41,103 nucleotides of DNA, taken from the NCBI RefSeq assembly GCF_021390535.1, contig NZ_JAJUXG010000032.1, positions 1 to 41,103 of the forward strand, given 5' to 3'. A program made the translations under genes and the position numbers. This stretch comes from Dyadobacter sp. CY312. Lineage in GTDB: Bacteria > Bacteroidota > Bacteroidia > Cytophagales > Spirosomataceae. Below, piece by piece: positions 26,130-34,332 of the stretch (positions are counted from its first letter, which is position 1; each line of letters opens with the position of its first letter). The notes beneath the pieces are model-generated. The model saw only the letters and a list, made by a program, of their open reading frames with translations. It had not been told where the DNA came from and searched no databases.

Positions 26130-26576
26130 GGATAATATTATCCGTATCAATATTTCCAGGCTTTCTATGATGTTCCAGATATTCATTAACCATTTCATGC
26201 GTAATATTACCGGTGCCGCGCGGCGGACCGCTCCAAGCACTGTAGCCTATTGCCCAGAAATGACGCCCCCAATATCGTTTACTCAATTCTGGATATTCTT
26301 CCTGCAAACGACGCGAGAGCTGCGACCTTTCAGGCTTTTTACAAGATCACCAATCGCAAGAGAAGGGCCATATTAAATATGAATGTGAACATGATCCTTG
26401 CTCACAACTCTCTTCAAAATACGCACGTCTTCTGCATCACATATTTGCTTAACAAGTTCTCTACAACGAATCTGGATATCGCCCGTCAGAACTTTATATC
26501 TGTATTTTGTAACCCAGACAATGTGGACGGTCAACCAAGTTACAGTATGACTACTAATTCGTTGCTCTTTACTCAT
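26122..26576 (-). pseudogene. tnpA: IS200/IS605 tnpA, broken by nonsense and frameshift
   Basis: Y1 HUH single-strand transposase remnant. The N-terminal half from ATG 26576 (MSKEQRISSHTVTWLTVHIV, then WVTKYRYKVL and KDHVHIHI) contains the HUH metal-binding motif and ends in TAA where the family has a sense codon before YGPSLAI. Reading on in the same frame gives YGPSLAIGDLVKSLKGRSSR, after which a frameshift at about 26310-26318 moves to LQEEYPELSKRYWGRHFWAI, and the Tyr-containing motif VNEYLEHHRKPG near the end. Within that part the residues GPPRG, encoded by a GC palindrome (26215-26224), interrupt the normal WSTGNIT-like motif. At least three lesions; not functional. Confidence 0.8.
26215..26224. 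repeat. GC-rich palindrome b (GCCGCGCGGC)
   Basis: Perfect 10-base palindrome inside a longer GC block (26212-26229), in the tnpA remnant. It encodes GPPRG in frame where I expect uninterrupted family sequence, so it looks inserted. Confidence 0.45.
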
Positions 26577-27055
26577 CCAGTAAATTTAATAAAATGTGTA
26601 GCAACTGAAACGGGGCCGCCCGGCGGTCTTCCACTGAAAGCGCATAATTTTATCATAGGAGCGGTTGAGACCAGTAAATTTCCCGAAGAAATATTCACCG
26701 GAAAATGTTCAACCAACCTGTTCTAACATACGTCCGGAGATTCCTGGCTCGGTAAATTCTGAAATGTCATTCATGATCCCGAAGAAGAATATGCCCCGTA
26801 GCAAGCAACTAAATTATCAATTGCACAATATCAAGCACTGTCCACTTCTGATTATTGGGTTCATATTCTGCCAATTTCGTATCATTAGGCCAATATTCCA
26901 CCATGATTGCCCTTGACGACAATCTTGGCTGTGTGGTTACATAGAGACATGCTTAGCAAGCAAGCCACTAAAAGCAAAACTTGTTTTGTAGCAAGGCCAG
27001 CTAAAATGTTCGGAAAATTTTATTGCTGAATTAAAGCAAGAGCTGACGTCGTTGC
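26577..27055. other. Gene-poor debris upstream of tnpA
   Basis: Contains palindrome c and short minus-strand frames, for example one ending HFIKFTG at about 26578 and a 32-codon frame beginning MVEYWPNDTKLAEYEPNN at about 26906. None has a recognised domain. The left end of the IS200-like element should lie here, but I could not identify its hairpin. Confidence 0.3.
26616..26626. repeat. GC-rich palindrome c (CCGCC-C-GGCGG)
   Basis: Perfect 11-base odd palindrome 40 bases upstream of the tnpA start. It lies in a 49-codon minus frame (reading ...KLCAFSGRPPGGPVSVATHF) that has no recognised family. Same class as the palindromes at 10726 and 26215. Confidence 0.45.
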
Positions 27056-27478
27056 TCAGTTTTGGATTGAAATTATTTTTGGTTCGTAAAAATTGGAAAG
27101 ACGCTGGATCAAAGGCACTTTGAATCGATAGGTTCCATTTGATTGAGCTATATCCGAAAGTCGAACAATATATTCCCTTTCCGGAAGACTCCCCATTTTC
27201 CCAAAAGCGGAAGAAATAAGATCGTAATCATAGCCATCTATTCTTGGCAATAGCAAACGAACTGTCTGCCAGGACAAATCGGTAATACAATCGTGTGCTA
27301 TCTTTATTACGGCCTGTGACTTATAGTTTTGAAGTGAAATAGAAAAACGGATATCTTGACCAGATATGCGTACAGTCGTTGGCTTTTCTAAAAGAAGTGA
27401 CACCGTTTCGCTTTGATTCTGGGCACTGCAAGTGAAGAAATTCAGAAAGAAAAGAATTCCAATAATGTAAAACTTCAT
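27056..27478 (-). CDS. Small secreted protein, unknown function
   Basis: 140-aa product with an N-terminal signal (MKFYIIGILFFLNFFTCSAQ) that could be cleaved by signal peptidase I after CSA, or be a weak lipobox at FFTC. The mature part is predicted all-beta with motifs TVRISGQDIRFSISLQNY and DISQS-like LSDIAQSNGTYRFKVPL, which look like an Ig-like or interaction fold. I do not recognise the family. It follows the M12B-type protease gene on the same strand by 78 bases, so it might be a partner or inhibitor of the protease. That is inference from position only. Confidence 0.55.
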   Translation of the reverse strand: MKFYIIGILFFLNFFTCSAQNQSETVSLLLEKPTTVRISGQDIRFSISLQNYKSQAVIKIAHDCITDLSWQTVRLLLPRIDGYDYDLISSAFGKMGSLPEREYIVRLSDIAQSNGTYRFKVPLIQRLSNFYEPKIISIQN

Positions 27479-27556
27479 AATGTCTACCTAAAAAACAAGA
27501 GTCTGCATTCAATATAAATTTTCCACGTCGGGAAAGGACTAGCGTAGGGTTGTGAA

Positions 27557-30052
27557 CTATTTGATAATGATTAACTTATAAATATCCTGTACTCCGCCGA
27601 TCAAGTTAACTTTGACAAGATATGTCCCATTTTTTAAATTCTGGATAGCGATACCATTGGAAGAAATGGGCGATTTTTGCTTATAAACAACAATTCCTGT
27701 GAGACTTGTGATGGAAACCTCATCGATTTCAAAAGGTGGTAATGAGATACCATCCGGTCCGTTAACCCATATTCGGTCCGAAGCTGGATTCGGACGTACA
27801 ATTAATCCTTTTATGTAAAAAGCAACACTACGTACATTGCTATACGTAAATGAGCCATCTTTGTCTATTATTCTCAGCCTGTAGTAAATTAGGCCCGAAT
27901 GTGCCGTGGTGTCTACAAATTGGTAGCGAACCGCCCGATTACTAGTACCCTCAGATTGTCTTGATCCTACTGTTACCCAACTTCTCAGGTCCCCACTACA
28001 TTCTACCTCGAAGAGATCCGAATTTAATTCACTCACTGTCTCCCAATCCAGCCTGGCTACGTTTTCCTGACGAAATACCTTAAAATAGGCCAGCTTTATA
28101 GGAAGCGCTTGCTGTTTTCTGAACACCACTGCGAAATCTTTTACCTGACCGGTTTGTGGACTATGGCAACTGTTCGTCGGAACGACATTGTCACTGATTA
28201 CGCGCATCCGAAGGAATGTGTTTTCGATCGCTGTGGCAGGTGTAGTAAAGTTCAGCCAGCGCCTGAAATTTCCCTCATTTATCAGTAAAACCGTTTCCTG
28301 TAAGCCAGGCGATTTTACAACAAGTTCGTTTCTTTCATTGAACAATCCATCGTTGTTGTAATCAATATATATCTTCATATGCTCACGGATTTGGCTGCTC
28401 GCTCCAGTTGCCCTGGCTCCTATCATGGCCACAAAATCGTAACTCGTCCCGGCTTGAAGCCCTATGATATACCTGCACGATCTGTTAACATATTTAGGTA
28501 TCGAATCCTGCTTTGTGGGGAAGATATATGTACCGTTCAGACCAATCATCCTGATCCCCCCTCCACCCGAATCACCAGCAGGAAGCGGGCAGTTTGTCTG
28601 TGTTAATTTAGCCGGACTACTCACGAAGACATAATCTTTCTGTTGGAGGCTTTTTCCCGAGCTGGTCAGCTTCACATCATATAATCCGGCGGCATCGTAA
28701 CGGATGAGAGGATCTACGCTTACAGCCTTTGATGGAGTACCACCGTCTAACTGCCATAATCTGTCCGAGGTCCCGTTTACGGAACGGTCATGGAATTGTA
28801 CTGTGGTCCCTATGCAGGCCGCAGCCGACTTCATCTCAAATGCAGGCGTTACAGGTTGCGCGCAATTGGCAAGGCAGACAGTCGCTGCAGATACCAAATA
28901 ATTATTGATAGTTGTTTTAGCTGCATCTGACCATTCGATTCCCGGGCTATACCCAGTTGACATGATATGGCCTGCGTAGCTGGTTTCCCCATCATGCCCA
29001 GCGCCAAAATTATGTCCGATCTCATGACTAACTCTTTTTTTTACATTCCTGCCAAGCTCGTCCGTCAGTACATGATAGGCATTGGGCCGGTTACATATAC
29101 CTGAGCTGGCTGAGCCCAGCTCTCCCCACGCCAACGCATTTGCAAGAGTCCTGGTTGTCCATAACTGTCCCATATTATGCTGTACATTAAACCCGTTGTC
29201 TGTATATGCCCAGCGCCTGAACGCGGCAAGAACTCCAGTCCCCGCTGTCGTATTGGGAGAGAGAGGATCCTGGCTATAGGTTTCGCTTATGTAAATACTA
29301 ACGATTTGAAATTCTATATTGTTGACAAACTCCTGTCTGTAAATAGCGGCTACCTCATTCATCGTAGCAAGTACGCGGTTTCGTACTGCTGATGCGCTGC
29401 CGTACCTTGTAAACATCAACGCGTCTGTCGCAACAGCCAACCGGATCGGAAGACAGCCTCCGGCCATTGTTTTCGCCTGTGACTCAGAGGTGACCACCTG
29501 CTTGGAACGCCGCTGCACTGCTTCCATCGCGCACTGGAATGCCTCATTTTCCAATATATCTTTTGCATTGTAAGTTACCAATAGGCCTGGATCGCATTGG
29601 ACAAAACTTCTGGCCTGTTCGATAAACCATGATTGTTCGCCGTCCTGCACAGACGCTTCAAAGAAATCGTCATCAATAGTTGCAGTAATCCTCGCTGATC
29701 CGTTCAACTGCTGGCCAATGAACGTCTTCACTGAAGGACTGCCGGTTTTAGTGGTTTCGCAGGCTGCGGCAACTGTCTCTACAAAGTCATTAGCAAGCAA
29801 TGCCACCTCCGACAAGACGAATACTTTGGGCTGACGGCCAGGCAAGGTAAGCTCCAGCCGGGAGCTGTTGGTTTGTAACTGTTTTAACAACGACTGCCCT
29901 GTATCCAGATTGCTGAGCTGATAATTTCTGAATTTGAAATGAAGATCAATGCCCGAAACGTTGGTTTTGCCAATACTTTTTATCTGCAACTGCGCCTGGG
30001 ATAAACCCAGGGTTAGCATATAAAATAAAAGCATGTTTAGAAATTGTTTCAT
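27557..30052 (-). CDS. T9SS-secreted M12B/reprolysin-like metalloprotease
   Basis: Secreted zinc protease of 831 aa. Signal peptide (1-20, ending LGLSQA), propeptide-like region to about 195, then a metzincin domain (about 200-390) with the zinc site HEIGHNFGAGHD (His343, Glu344, His347, His353) and a Met-turn at HIMSTGY (Met364). Next come a PKD-like domain (about 405-480), a GEVED-type domain (about 505-645, with IYIDYNNDGLFNERNE), the common beta module PIKLAYFKVFRQENVARLDW, and a T9SS type A sorting domain from about 755 (VRPNPASDRIWV) to the end (YKLIIIK). All expected catalytic residues are present. Likely role: degradation of extracellular protein. Members of this fold also occur in predatory or pathogenic Bacteroidota. 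Confidence 0.9.
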   Translation of the reverse strand: MKQFLNMLLFYMLTLGLSQAQLQIKSIGKTNVSGIDLHFKFRNYQLSNLDTGQSLLKQLQTNSSRLELTLPGRQPKVFVLSEVALLANDFVETVAAACETTKTGSPSVKTFIGQQLNGSARITATIDDDFFEASVQDGEQSWFIEQARSFVQCDPGLLVTYNAKDILENEAFQCAMEAVQRRSKQVVTSESQAKTMAGGCLPIRLAVATDALMFTRYGSASAVRNRVLATMNEVAAIYRQEFVNNIEFQIVSIYISETYSQDPLSPNTTAGTGVLAAFRRWAYTDNGFNVQHNMGQLWTTRTLANALAWGELGSASSGICNRPNAYHVLTDELGRNVKKRVSHEIGHNFGAGHDGETSYAGHIMSTGYSPGIEWSDAAKTTINNYLVSAATVCLANCAQPVTPAFEMKSAAACIGTTVQFHDRSVNGTSDRLWQLDGGTPSKAVSVDPLIRYDAAGLYDVKLTSSGKSLQQKDYVFVSSPAKLTQTNCPLPAGDSGGGGIRMIGLNGTYIFPTKQDSIPKYVNRSCRYIIGLQAGTSYDFVAMIGARATGASSQIREHMKIYIDYNNDGLFNERNELVVKSPGLQETVLLINEGNFRRWLNFTTPATAIENTFLRMRVISDNVVPTNSCHSPQTGQVKDFAVVFRKQQALPIKLAYFKVFRQENVARLDWETVSELNSDLFEVECSGDLRSWVTVGSRQSEGTSNRAVRYQFVDTTAHSGLIYYRLRIIDKDGSFTYSNVRSVAFYIKGLIVRPNPASDRIWVNGPDGISLPPFEIDEVSITSLTGIVVYKQKSPISSNGIAIQNLKNGTYLVKVNLIGGVQDIYKLIIIK

Positions 30053-30157
30053 AAAAATCCGTATTGAAAAGGAGATTCTTTATTTCACCTGCCACTGATA
30101 ATCATGCTGGCAGGATTTGGAAGAGTAACTAAACACCCCGTTTTAGAAAACAGGGTA

Positions 30158-30385
30158 TTAATGAGCACTGCCAACAAGATATTGGATGCTAGCCACCAGC
30201 TTGTACGTACTTAGTGCCCCCTCAGCAAGAGTGACTTTGTCCACATGCCTGGCCAGTTGTCCTGTATCAGAAGCGTCGGATAAAACAGACATGACAGACA
30301 TCAAACGAAGTATCTTTTGAATCAACTGCTGACATCCCAATATATTTCTAACGATATGTTCTTTCATCCAGGGTCTTGGAAGCAT
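30158..30385 (-). pseudogene. Remnant of a second T9SS cassette partner
   Basis: A 75-codon minus frame whose end, HVDKVTLAEGALSTYKLVAS, resembles the very end of the T9SS protein at 32687-34291 (VSITLANGTLSTHKLIVTR). At DNA level the stretch containing GCACTAAGTACGTACAAGCTGG matches GGAACACTAAGCACACATAAA, and CAGGCATGTGGACAAAGTC matches CAGGCATGTACACAGTCTC. The rest of the frame is unrelated and it lacks a signal peptide. It lies directly downstream of the second S74 protein, exactly where a second copy of the T9SS partner would be expected. I read it as the decayed tail of that copy. Confidence 0.5.
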
Positions 30386-30548
30386 AACCGTTCAGAAACC
30401 GCACCGGGATTAACTTTCAGCTGAAAACCCGTTGATCAGAGGATCTTCTCTCCACAATGCTATTGGGACAAGTCAATCTTGATTAAGCATTTATTTCAAT
30501 GAGGAGTCTCTTCAAGTGGTCTTACGTTATTAACGATTTACAGAAGCC
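30386..30548. other. Gap between remnant and S74 gene
   Basis: No recognised gene. It probably holds residual sequence of the deleted T9SS partner plus the 3' flank of the S74 gene. No clear terminator hairpin. Confidence 0.3.
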
Positions 30549-32573
30549 TTATTTCTTTTCAAGGATCAAACGTTCAAGCCGTTCGATACCGGCTTTCAGT
30601 TCCTTGTTCTCCTGGTCCAGTGCCTGTATCGCTATCCTGTTGGCTTTGTTTTCCCTTGCAAGAGCCTGGATAGCCATCATATTGATCCCGTCGAAGTCAG
30701 CCTGATTGATACTATCCTCACTACCGATGCTGCCGACTCCGTCATTACCGAAAGCTTCGTGAAAATCTTCTGCCATTGGGCCATAATGGCGATGCTTTGT
30801 TTTATCCTGTCCGATATAGTTCCAGGTGGTAAACTCCAGCCTCTCTATTTTCCCAAGAATTTCCTCTACGTCTACTGGCTGGAAGTTCTCTTTCAAGACT
30901 TTACTGGAAATAGTTGACCAGGCATTATCTCCGGTCTCGAGCTTGACACCCACATTGGTGTTACCGTTAAAACTAGTCAGCAACTGGTATCCACCCGAAA
31001 ACCTGGCTCTTAACTGATTCGTGGCAAGGCTGGCAACATTGGAGCCTAACACAAGTGAATTACTATGATTTGCACTGGTATTAGTGCCTATCGAAACTGC
31101 ATTGTCTGCAGTTACACCTGTTTCAGCAGCCTCGCCAAATGCGGTAGATCCCTGACCTCTCGCAATTGATAAATAACCAAATGCTGTTGAAGAAGTCCCG
31201 CTAGCAGTAGTAGTGTTACCAAAGGCTGTCGCCCTGGCTGCGGTAGCTTTTGTGGCAAAACCAAATGAGGTGGCATTTGATGCGGTCGCAGAAGTGGCAT
31301 TTCCAAAAGCAGTCGCACGCTCACCACTTGCAGTTGTGGAATAGCCAAAAGCGGTTGCATTCTCGCCGGAAGCGGCAGTAGAACTGCCGAATGAGGTCGC
31401 GTTTACTCCCGATGCGACAGTCGTATTACCAAAAGCAGTGGAATTATTACCAATTGCCTGCGTACCTGCTCCGAATGCCTGCGCATCAGATGCACCCGCA
31501 CCAGTAATGGTATTGTATCCCAAAGCGAGACCTCTCGTACCTCTTGCCTCGGACTGCAAGCCCATAGCTATGGAATTGCTACCTTTTGCCGCTGTCAATT
31601 CCCCTATGGCCGTGCTTCCAGCACCCTCCGCAGAGGTGTTGCTCCCAAAAGAGAAAGAATTAGCTCCTGATGATGTAGTGTTATTCCCACCAGCAAAAGA
31701 GTTTATTGCTTGTGCTTTGGTGGCGCTGCCAAAAGCGACCGATGTTTCTCCCGACGCAGTGCTTCCATTGCCTGTGGCCAAAGAATTCAAGCCAGAAGCT
31801 ACTGAATTCACCCCAGCCGCCATGCTTCTGGCCGCCTGCGCCTTTGTCGCCCAGCCAAAAGTAACAGCCTGGGCTTCTGATGCAGCAGTCTGATATCCAA
31901 AGGCAGCCGAGCTGCTACCAGCAGCAGTGTTTTCATTGTTGAATGCAACACTCTGAACCCCGGAAGAAACAGTATTCAATCCAAAAGCTGCCGCCCTTAC
32001 CCCTGTTGCGCTTACACCATCCCCCATACCGATCGAGTAGACCCCGACTGCACCTTGATGGTTGTTGCCTGCTCGGATCGCGCCTTGTACATCCAGGCTT
32101 GCATTGTCATAGTTGGCATTTTTACCGACCGCAACACTCGCCATCTGGTAAATGTTTTGGCTGTTGGCAGTGGCCATCTGGTTGTTGGCCTGATTATACC
32201 AGGGCTCCACATAAGTGCCGGAGGACTGATTTTTGGTCGCAACCCAGCCATTGCCATCCCAGTAATATACACCTTTACCTCCGGTAATGACCGGGTAGGC
32301 AGACGTTCCGATAATTGTTTCTTCTGTATTGTATACCGTATAACCACCTGTGGCGGAAGCTGATCCATTCAGCCCCCAGGTTGTGGTTGCAGAGAGAGAA
32401 ACCCGGGGTAGAAGCAAAGCCCGGTCAGCACTTTCAAGATCCAACAGGGCACCGGGTGCGGGTGCATTGCCGGAGGTAATAGTACCATCCTTTATTTTGT
32501 CCTGAGCAGCCAGCGTGCCCATCAGCAACATTGCCCCAAACACTAATTGTAGTTTTCGTTTCATAGCGTTCAA
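30549..32573 (-). CDS. YadA-head-like repeat protein with S74 chaperone domain, copy 2
   Basis: 674-aa secreted trimeric fibre-like protein. Signal peptide MNAMKRKLQLVFGAMLLMGTLAAQ. A conserved N-terminal module (GALLDLESADRALLLPRVSL, then YYWDGNGWVATKNQS and NNQMATANSQNIYQMA) is shared almost word for word with the gene at 34333-36276. From about 165 to 500 there are many 14-residue YadA-like head repeats of the type AFGxxTxASGxxSTAFG. The C-terminal 130 residues form a peptidase S74 intramolecular chaperone (SSKVLKENF, HYGPMAEDFHEAFG, INMMAIQALAREN) ending in a coiled coil. S74 domains trimerise fibres and often cut themselves off; the usual SDxRLK cleavage motif is SSKVLKEN here. No membrane anchor is seen. 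Confidence 0.85.
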   Translation of the reverse strand: MNAMKRKLQLVFGAMLLMGTLAAQDKIKDGTITSGNAPAPGALLDLESADRALLLPRVSLSATTTWGLNGSASATGGYTVYNTEETIIGTSAYPVITGGKGVYYWDGNGWVATKNQSSGTYVEPWYNQANNQMATANSQNIYQMASVAVGKNANYDNASLDVQGAIRAGNNHQGAVGVYSIGMGDGVSATGVRAAAFGLNTVSSGVQSVAFNNENTAAGSSSAAFGYQTAASEAQAVTFGWATKAQAARSMAAGVNSVASGLNSLATGNGSTASGETSVAFGSATKAQAINSFAGGNNTTSSGANSFSFGSNTSAEGAGSTAIGELTAAKGSNSIAMGLQSEARGTRGLALGYNTITGAGASDAQAFGAGTQAIGNNSTAFGNTTVASGVNATSFGSSTAASGENATAFGYSTTASGERATAFGNATSATASNATSFGFATKATAARATAFGNTTTASGTSSTAFGYLSIARGQGSTAFGEAAETGVTADNAVSIGTNTSANHSNSLVLGSNVASLATNQLRARFSGGYQLLTSFNGNTNVGVKLETGDNAWSTISSKVLKENFQPVDVEEILGKIERLEFTTWNYIGQDKTKHRHYGPMAEDFHEAFGNDGVGSIGSEDSINQADFDGINMMAIQALARENKANRIAIQALDQENKELKAGIERLERLILEKK

Positions 32574-32649
32574 TTTTAAATATTAGCTTGATTGACTGGT
32601 AGTTGAGTTAAGAGCACCTGTAAAAGGAATCGCTGCTACAAAATATCGT

Positions 32650-32678
32650 AGTCCCGCTGCAATTTTGCTAGCGGGACT
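32650..32678 (-). terminator. Intrinsic-type hairpin after the T9SS cassette gene
   Basis: Perfect 9-bp stem AGTCCCGCT / AGCGGGACT (32650-32658 and 32670-32678) with an 11-base loop. It lies just downstream (minus strand) of the T9SS gene stop at 32687, with TATTTTG following on that strand. It probably ends or attenuates the first cassette transcript before the second S74 gene. Confidence 0.55.
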
Positions 32679-32686
32679 TCTGATAA

Positions 32687-34291
32687 TTATCTGGTAACGA
32701 TTAATTTATGTGTGCTTAGTGTTCCGTTGGCTAGTGTAATTGAGACTGTGTACATGCCTGTTGGCAGGTGTCTCACATCAAGGCCTTCGGATGAAACAGA
32801 GCCGGTGGATCTCAAAACAATGTATCCCTGAGAATTAACCACTGACAATCCTGTGACACTTCCCATTGATAAGGTCTTTCCTTCCACATCTTTGAGATAC
32901 AACCTTTCTGAAACCGGATTGGGATAGACTACCAGCGCAACAGCAGATTGATCAAAGGATAAACTTTGCACACGGCTATGGCTATACGTATTGTCAAAAT
33001 CAATCATCTTTAACCGGTAGTAATTGATCCCGCTTTCAGGTGTGTGATCTACAAAAGAGTAGTCAGTCACTGCCGTGCCACCGTTGTAGGCGATTTTCTC
33101 TCCTATGTGCTTCCAGGTTTTGGCATCTGTGCTCCGCTCTATCTCGAAGCGGTCCGCATTCGTCTCCTCGGTTGTACGCCAGCTTAACAGCGCAGTTGAT
33201 CCCTCTTTGACCACTTTAAAAACAGTAAGTGTAACAGGCAGGGAATTCTGGTTTGTCTTCGTAAAATAAGAGCTGAACGCGGCACCGGAACCGGAAACAG
33301 GTACTCCGGAAAGATCCTGTAACGATGATCCTGGAACAGGTGATACAGCCGTATTCGTTGTAAGCGTTGCTGACAGGCCTGCTTCTTCTGTTCCGCTTGA
33401 CCAAGACGTTCCCTGGTACTGCGTTATAAAATGAGGGCTCGCTGAACTGAAAGGAGAGGTATCATCAGCTACATAGTGCTGAAATGCCACTGTGGCCACA
33501 GTAGGTGTATCCGCGTACACGTGCCAGGTGCGGGCCATACCTCCATGAAGCAAGCTCTCATTGGACGTACTTGCTCCGTAATCTTGTACACTCGCATGGT
33601 AGTTGCCGCTGGCTGTCACTTGCGCGGGCGTATAATTACCGTTCGATATACCTATAGGAAAGACAAAACCCGAAGATGCATCCTGCTTGACCATGTGGCT
33701 TTGGATGCTGTTATTGGTGATTACCATCCTGTTTGGACGGTACCCACTAATGGTTGCATCATTGTCAAAGACAAAGTCACCGATGACACCAGCCGTGACA
33801 TCCAGCCAGACATCCGCTCCGTCACGGTTGAGGTTAAAATCCTTTCCGATCTTTAATGTGCTCACAGCAGTATTATCCGACCACCCTGCCGAAGCGAGGC
33901 TTGCTGACAGAGGTACGTTCTTGATCTCCATCCCCGACGTATTGTCATGTACTATGTTAACATCAATAAAGAGGTTATCGTTGCCGTCGATCACTGTCGG
34001 CCCGCCTGCTCCGCCTTCGTCCCCTGAGTTGTGAAAGACGATCTGACCTCCGCCGCTGATTTTGGCGGCCGGGCTGATCCACACGTACTTGCTATAAACG
34101 TACCAGGTCCCATCTACTGTAATATCTGCATCAGGGCCAATGTACAAGGTCTCCCCAAGCGTAGTTCTCGTGCCACCTATGTAACGGCTGCTGTTCTCTG
34201 TGTTGCCGCTCCCGGGTGACTGCGCCCTGCTGGTAAGACACAGATGCAACAGTATCCAGAACGGGAGTATTGGTTTGATAATTCTACACAT
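32687..34291 (-). CDS. T9SS-secreted beta-rich protein, cassette partner
   Basis: 534-aa secreted protein. The N-terminus MCRIIKPILPFWILLHLCLTSRAQ is a signal peptide. The middle is rich in Gly, Ser, Asn and beta strands (LYIGPDADITVDGTWYVYSK, ISGGGQIVFHNSGDEGG), suggesting a beta-helix or sandwich. From about residue 350 come the common LPVTLTVFKVVKEGSTALLSW module and GINYYRLKMIDFDN. A T9SS type A sorting domain follows (VVYPNPVSERLYLKD, then LPTGMYTVSITLANGTLSTH, ending KLIVTR). No catalytic motif is visible. It follows the S74 gene at 34333 by 41 bases on the same strand and is probably its co-expressed surface partner. Function unknown. Confidence 0.8.
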   Translation of the reverse strand: MCRIIKPILPFWILLHLCLTSRAQSPGSGNTENSSRYIGGTRTTLGETLYIGPDADITVDGTWYVYSKYVWISPAAKISGGGQIVFHNSGDEGGAGGPTVIDGNDNLFIDVNIVHDNTSGMEIKNVPLSASLASAGWSDNTAVSTLKIGKDFNLNRDGADVWLDVTAGVIGDFVFDNDATISGYRPNRMVITNNSIQSHMVKQDASSGFVFPIGISNGNYTPAQVTASGNYHASVQDYGASTSNESLLHGGMARTWHVYADTPTVATVAFQHYVADDTSPFSSASPHFITQYQGTSWSSGTEEAGLSATLTTNTAVSPVPGSSLQDLSGVPVSGSGAAFSSYFTKTNQNSLPVTLTVFKVVKEGSTALLSWRTTEETNADRFEIERSTDAKTWKHIGEKIAYNGGTAVTDYSFVDHTPESGINYYRLKMIDFDNTYSHSRVQSLSFDQSAVALVVYPNPVSERLYLKDVEGKTLSMGSVTGLSVVNSQGYIVLRSTGSVSSEGLDVRHLPTGMYTVSITLANGTLSTHKLIVTR

Positions 34292-34332
34292 ATAATCAAA
34301 GCTTGAATTGAAAAATTTGATGAGCCATGGTA

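Noticed and set aside
26740..26930. Fragment of a DinB-family protein on the minus strand
   Set aside because: A short KWTVLDIVQLI-type stretch is reminiscent of it, but the surrounding frame gives no further family sequence.
30826..31893. Plus-strand open frames over the S74 genes
   Set aside because: They are long only because the repeats on the minus strand are stop-free in antisense; composition (Ala/Pro/Leu repeats) is that of a shadow frame.
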